Below are positions 58,845 to 64,000 of a stretch of 64,000 bases of DNA, piece by piece. The notes below the pieces were generated by a model. It saw only the letters and a program-made list of their open reading frames with translations, was not told the origin of the DNA and did not search any database. A program made the position numbers and the translations under genes. The number at the start of each line of letters is the position of its first letter. Within the stretch, counting starts at the first letter, position 1. This DNA comes from Saccharum officinarum (taxonomy: Eukaryota > Streptophyta > Magnoliopsida > Poales > Poaceae), in assembly GCA_020631735.1 (NCBI GenBank), contig CM036215.1:14410346-14474345 (forward strand), read 5' to 3'.

Positions 58845-61800
58845 TGTAGCAGAACCTCCTAAATTATATGGCCCACATGCACCTGTCATTGTCCCTAAGA
58901 CCTCTAACGGCTATGCATGTACACCAGATAACCTAAGAAGATCTGTCAGGTGCCCTCACAGGACCCCGATTCAACTACGTTTAACAACTCATACCAGGAT
59001 CAACAAAGGAGTAACTACAACATTACAACATTTGTACAAAACTTTACATCAGAGTGCGGAAGAATAACAATAATAAATTTACAAATCATGATTAAGTTAA
59101 CTTTTTACAAACTTAACTTGTATTGCGGAAGTCGAGTAGAACTACAGAATACAACTTAGGCAGAGCACCTAAGTTAGGAGAGGACAATCAGATCATATCG
59201 AGCCCACCGACATGACCTCGGTTAACAGTACCAGTCAGTACCTGCAACAGGGGTTAACAAACCCTGAGTACTCAATTGTACTCCGCAAGACTTACCCGAC
59301 GAAAAGAAAAGACTCCAAGGATATGCTGGCTTGAGGGAAGTAGTGAAGCTAGAAAAGAGAAGTTTTGCAGAAAAGCTTACTACCAGTGCATCCTTGCTTT
59401 CAAACCTTTAATTAAGTTTTGGCTCCAGTTTTAGTATAGCCTAGTTATAGCTAACTTTTTCACCTGTATCTATCTCAATCATAAATATAAACATTACATT
59501 TGTTATTCACTTCTTATCAAATCCTTTCTCATTCCTTCAACATATTTCATTTCTTAACTACGATGTAAGTCAGGTGATCAAGTCTCCATAACCGAGGAGC
59601 AACGATGATTCGAACCGATTATACCCAGCTAGGGATCCCTAACCTCACGACATATGTAGAACCAAATCTTGCATATATCTACCCTCATTTAGATCTCCCA
59701 AAACCAGAACGTGTCCATCGCCACCCGAGAGTACAGTACTCCTCGAACCCGGCCAGATTCTAGCCCCGAGGGTACACGCTACTCCCGCCATCTCTCCACT
59801 CCCAGTGTGAGGTTAGACGTTCTCGTAATGGAATCACTAACATTTTGGGCTTACCCAAGGCATGAGGCTAGTTGCAAAGTCTCGAAACACAAACAAGCTT
59901 ACAACGGATGGACCTTAACTGACAAGGCGGAAACACTATATTGAGACTCCTTTCCCAATGCATGTTAGCAGTGTCCAAACCACCCGCCCGATCTTTCAAG
60001 TTCATTCTCATATTCATTTCCACATGCTCTCATGACCTGTCATTAGGTCAGGAGAAGCAAGGAATAAATTTGTTCTTGCGATCAAAGAAAACATTATTCG
60101 ACTTCTACCGAAGTCTAAGCATTACTAAGCATAAGAGATCGACCTACATATACTTGTGGGATATCATCTGGATATAAATGTAGATCAAGGTAATTATACA
60201 GCAACGGTATCAACAAACTCCTACTAACATAATGCATATTACACTAGACTTAAGGTGTAATAAAGCATTTATAAAATAGAAGAGTGGTTGTATGTCCGAG
60301 GCTTGCCTTCGTTGTAGAGAAGTTAGTTTCCTCAGAGAGTTCCAATAGACACCAGCACCTCTGGCGAATGGCCTTACTCCGAGACTAGATCAACACGAGC
60401 TTCTTCACTCTCGTAAGCACTACACGTAATAAATGATGCTATGCTTAACATGATGGAATGTATGTCATGATGCATGATGATGAACAAGACATAGCATACA
60501 AGAGACATTTAGAAAGGATAAACATTAGTTATCTACTTGAGTACAACTTTCTTTCGCGGTACAGTTACAAAGCAATAGAACTATTAAACAACTGCAATCA
60601 CATTTGTTAAGAAAACTACTTAACTTTACTTTTTACCCAAGAGGTTGTATCTAATAAGCAAGTAAGTCTACCACAAGACCACTAAGTATTAACATAAGTA
60701 AGTTATTAACTACTAATGACATATGCTAATTACATTACTCACATATTAATAATTCTTTAACAAACAAGTTAATCATGAACTTAAATAATTAATTAAAGGT
60801 GCCAAAGATCATTAAGAATTAATGACCTAAGGTCCTCACTCAATCAAAAAGACACACAACACTTAAAGTTATCAATTAACAATTATTTAAACATTTAATT
60901 AATTAGGGCATAATTAATAATAAATCATACTTCATCTAAATGAGCTTAAACTTTTTATAAAGATTAATCAAGGCCTAAAACAGTGTCAAAATAAATTCCA
61001 TGATTTCTGGATTAATATTTTAATTACTAAAATTCCTGGAAGTTGCATTTAATATTTAATTGAACTAATTAAATCTACTGTACAAAATAATCAAATTTAG
61101 GGTTTAACATTTTTCCTAGGTAGTTTACACATTGAGAAACTCACACAAAAATTTTCATGAATTTTGGAGCTCTACACAATTTTTAATAAAATAAACAAAT
61201 AGCAGTACTATTTATAATTTTGAAAAAGAAAAACAAAAACCGAACCGGGATGTCTCCCTTCTCTCCCTCCGGTCCAGCCCAGTCGAGCGGCCCAGCAACG
61301 CGCCCGCGCGCTCGCGCTCGCCCGCACCCGCGCTCGGCCCAGCACCGCGCCCGCGGCCCAGCAACGTGGCCTGCTCCGTGCGCGCGCGCGTGCTCTCTCC
61401 CTCGCTCACTGACAGGTCGGCCCCAGCTGTCATCGCCTACCTCCCGCTCTCTCCTTCTCTCCCGCGACCCGGCCATGCCCGCACGGTGGCCGGCCGGCGA
61501 GCGTTGCTTCGGTCACCCAACCAAGCGGCTCTATAGCATCAGCACAACATGGCGAACCCGTTTTACTAACTTGCAGCTCGACTCAGCTCCGGTGACCTAC
61601 TACCGACGACGATGGTGGCTCGGCAACTACGGTGACCGACGACCCGACGAAACAAAGGTGTAAAGGTCAAGGTGAGTGGTCAGGGAGCACCAGGGGCGTA
61701 CCACGATCACAAAGGCGTAATCGGTTGAAGCGGAAAGGCACAGGAGGCTGTTGGCCACGGTGGCGGAGCTCACCCGGGACGGCGGCAACCCGAGGTGGAA

Positions 61801-63299
61801 GACGACGGCTCCCCGACGATCCTGAGCGGTAGCGTCTACACCAAGAGGCGCAAAAGGTTCGCAAGGTGATGGCGGAGCGATTGGCAAGATGGAGATGGCT
61901 GCGGTGGAGCAGGGAGGGCGAATTTGGCCGGCGAAAGGAGGACGGTGGCGACTGCGGTGGCGAAACCGAACGGCAACGGTGACCGTGAGGGGCCTTTTAT
62001 AGAGCGGTGAAGCCAAAGAAGCAGCTGGAGAGCGCGAGGCGATTACTGTGGTCGCGGTGGCAGACTAGAAGACCGTGGAAGCGGCCAGCGCGATGGCAGC
62101 GGCTCGCCGGCGCCCATACCGCGCAGTGCTCGACAGCGATTGGCCGGTCACTGTAGCTGCCCCCCCCCCAAATTTTGAATTTCAAACTGTTTTTCTCAAA
62201 TTACTTGCAAATTCATGTAACAACTTGAAAAATTCCCAAGATATGAAATCTTCAGAATTTCAAGCTCTACAAGTTTAGTATTGAACACTTTTTCAAATTC
62301 GAACTGGATTTTGAAATTTGAGTTTAAATTCAAAAGGGGACACATTTTGGAAATTTGGTAATTTAGAAATTACTTTGGATTTTATATTGAAACTTCAAAA
62401 TCTCCAAACACCAAAGTTGTACATCTAGCCAATACCTACAACTTTGCTGTTCAACACATTTTCAAATCTGGCTCCATTTTGAAATTTCAGTTTGGGGACA
62501 AAAATGAGTCAAATCTGAAATTTGCTTATTTTCAAAATTGCTCCACATTTTACACTAAAACTTTGAAAACTCAAAACATATAAGTTGTAGCCCTTGAAAA
62601 GTTCTACAAACTTGGTTTTAAACTTTTTCCCAAATTTTGCTTAGATTTTGAATTATTTAAAAATGGGTAAAACAGGGTTTTGGAATTTAGGGTTTTCGGA
62701 GGAATTTGCAATTGGAATTTGTTGCTACTTTAATTAGTGATTACTTAATGATCAAACCATCACCCAAGTGCATCATTGAGTCAATTATCACATAGTTGAC
62801 CAAATGTCACCCTTGGTTGGCTAATTTAGCTTTTGAAAGTCTTTTAATATTTCCCCAAATTTGAATTTAAATTCGAATCGGAAAACTCGCGATAAGTTTT
62901 TGGATTTCAATCCAAACTCAAACTTGGAGCTACATTTTAAACATGTTTGACTTACAAAATTTTATCAAGCCTTGATCCCATATTATAAAGCACATTTAAC
63001 CCTACAACTTTTATTTAAACAAAACTTTAATTGCTTAAGCCAATTCTCATATATAAATTCATAAAGAACCTAATGTATGAACATGCCATCATTTCATGGG
63101 ATTAACTAAAATACCAGATTTGCAATATGTGAACATGACAAAGAAACATATGAAACATGTCATATGGCAACATTACATATGCAACATATGATAGCTATTA
63201 TTGTAATATGAATGCATTTATGGCATAATACTTGATACTTATGCTTGATGATGCATCATTATCACATTTTAATTATTTCTTAACATCAGGGATGTTACA
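58845..63299 (-). mobile_element. complete solo gypsy-type long LTR (copy B) in the MULE 5' region
   Basis: The 4455-bp LTR, read on the minus strand, starts TGTAACATCCCTGATG at 63299 and ends GGTTCTGCTACA at 58845. These termini resemble those of the LARD LTR (TGTAACACCCC and GGTTCTGTTACA). Perfect 5-bp duplications GTGAG flank it (58840-58844 and 63300-63304). The layout is the same as in copy A: AT-rich start, GC-rich leader at 61240-62160, long AT-rich rest. ORFs in the GC-rich block are shadows. No internal region remains. Confidence 0.9.
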
Positions 63300-63304
63300 G
63301 TGAG

Positions 63305-63573
63305 CATGAGCGCAAGTTCATGAACTTTGTTGGCTGCTCGTGCGTAAGGGATGAGGAGGGAAGGTGAATTTAGGCCAGGGGTGAAACTGTCTTTTCATAA
63401 TTCAATATTGGACAAAAGAAAACAATAATTTCAGATTTTGTAACGGAGATGGACGGAGTGGTACAAAGCTGTAACGTTGCAATGTTTCAATGCTATGTAG
63501 CAAAAGTTGGATCTTTTAATGGTATATCTCCAAAGATGTGATCTTTCAGTGCTACGTAGCCAATTTTCCCAAA
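63305..63573 (-). mobile_element. right terminal region of the MULE
   Basis: Beyond the solo LTR the sequence has the style of a MULE terminal repeat. On the minus strand it would begin GGGAAAATTGGCTACGTAGC at about 63572 and contains ATTATTGTTTTCTTTTGTCC. No matching left terminus was found at 46.6-48.7 kb, so the other end is lost, and no 9-bp duplication can be verified. Confidence 0.4.
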
Positions 63574-64000
63574 TAATATTGTGGTACCCCAATGTCTATA
63601 TATTGGAGGACTAGTAGAGGTGCTCAGATATATGAAAATGTTCCCAAGCAACTATTCAGAATGAAAAAGGTTCAGTAGTGTTTTGAGAAGAGCCTATATT
63701 GTTTACTCAAAAATAAAGTTACATTGTTGAACAACCATTTGCTATAGACACCTTGGAACATTAAGATACCACAAAGCTGAATGTGTGCCCCTCTTCACCA
63801 TTTGTGGAAGCTCATGTACGACACCGCTCCTCTCTCTTCTTGTATGGACGATCTCCAAGGTTAGTAGCTGCGCCTTCCCATCTCTAGAGCAATCCCCATT
63901 GGCTACGTCACCATCGTAGCATCTCCAAAAACATTGCAAGCTGGTAAATTTTTCCTGCTGGAATTTGGAGTCCATGGGTAAACTTTCTTTTTGCCTGTTA
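63574..64000. other. unassigned right edge
   Basis: A minus-strand frame of 77 codons (63975-63742) has no recognisable motif. No gene or element is supported. Confidence 0.25.

Noticed and set aside
63742..63975. 77-codon minus-strand frame at the right edge
   Set aside because: Start and context cannot be judged and no motif is visible.

Overview
This window is plant nuclear DNA, most likely from a panicoid grass of the sorghum, sugarcane or Miscanthus group. That is an inference. It rests on grass-type Ty3/gypsy and Ty1/copia LTR retrotransposons, copia LTRs full of the palindrome GACCGGACGCGTCCGGTC, a Tourist-type MITE, a Mutator-like transposase, and an intronless S-domain receptor kinase of the ZmPK1 kind. 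I see no bacterial or viral operons, CRISPR arrays, rRNA or tRNA genes. The only gene that looks intact is the receptor kinase at 44227-46629.

Layout. 1-3594: the 3' part of a long plus-strand LTR that starts before the window. 3595-5419: the probable start region of a minus-strand LTR. 5420-7957: a truncated, decayed copia polyprotein fragment. 8042-36181: a nested complex. Its host is a Tat-lineage (Retand-like) Ty3/gypsy element with a 5' LTR at 8042-8508, gag from 8509, protease, RT, archaeal-type RNase H, integrase, an antisense extra ORF, a degenerate tandem repeat and a 3' LTR. A 13.9 kb LTR element without recognisable coding capacity (LARD type; LTRs 9813-14818 and 19443-23686) sits inside its gag. 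The 3' end of the host element was later rearranged by a 2.1 kb inversion whose breakpoints carry inverted duplications. The inversion also cut a solo copia LTR in two. 36182-39640: a non-autonomous repeat and unassigned GC-rich sequence.

37.6-48.6 kb is the gene island. It holds a 5'-truncated receptor-kinase pseudogene (39804-41515), then its intact paralogue with a tandemly duplicated upstream region, then a 127-bp Tourist MITE (47372-47498).

48673-63573 is the wreck of one minus-strand Mutator-like element (MULE). A related long gypsy LTR (remnant 48858-56234) and a complete solo LTR (58845-63299, TSD GTGAG) inserted in it. The first LTR was itself hit by a 1157-bp foldback element (49187-50343, 9-bp TSD) and by a 2384-bp SIRE/Maximus-type copia solo LTR (53843-56226, TSD GTGTT). 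Nothing clear is seen after 63574.

Function. The host gene content is one probable plasma-membrane receptor kinase and its dead tandem copy. Everything else is layered transposable-element history. It can be read as an order of events from target-site duplications, nesting and C-to-T decay. No new biological system was found. The most unusual structures are the inversion with duplicated breakpoints, the antisense ORF of the Tat-like element, and the strong excess of TAG among stop codons in the decayed gag-pol.
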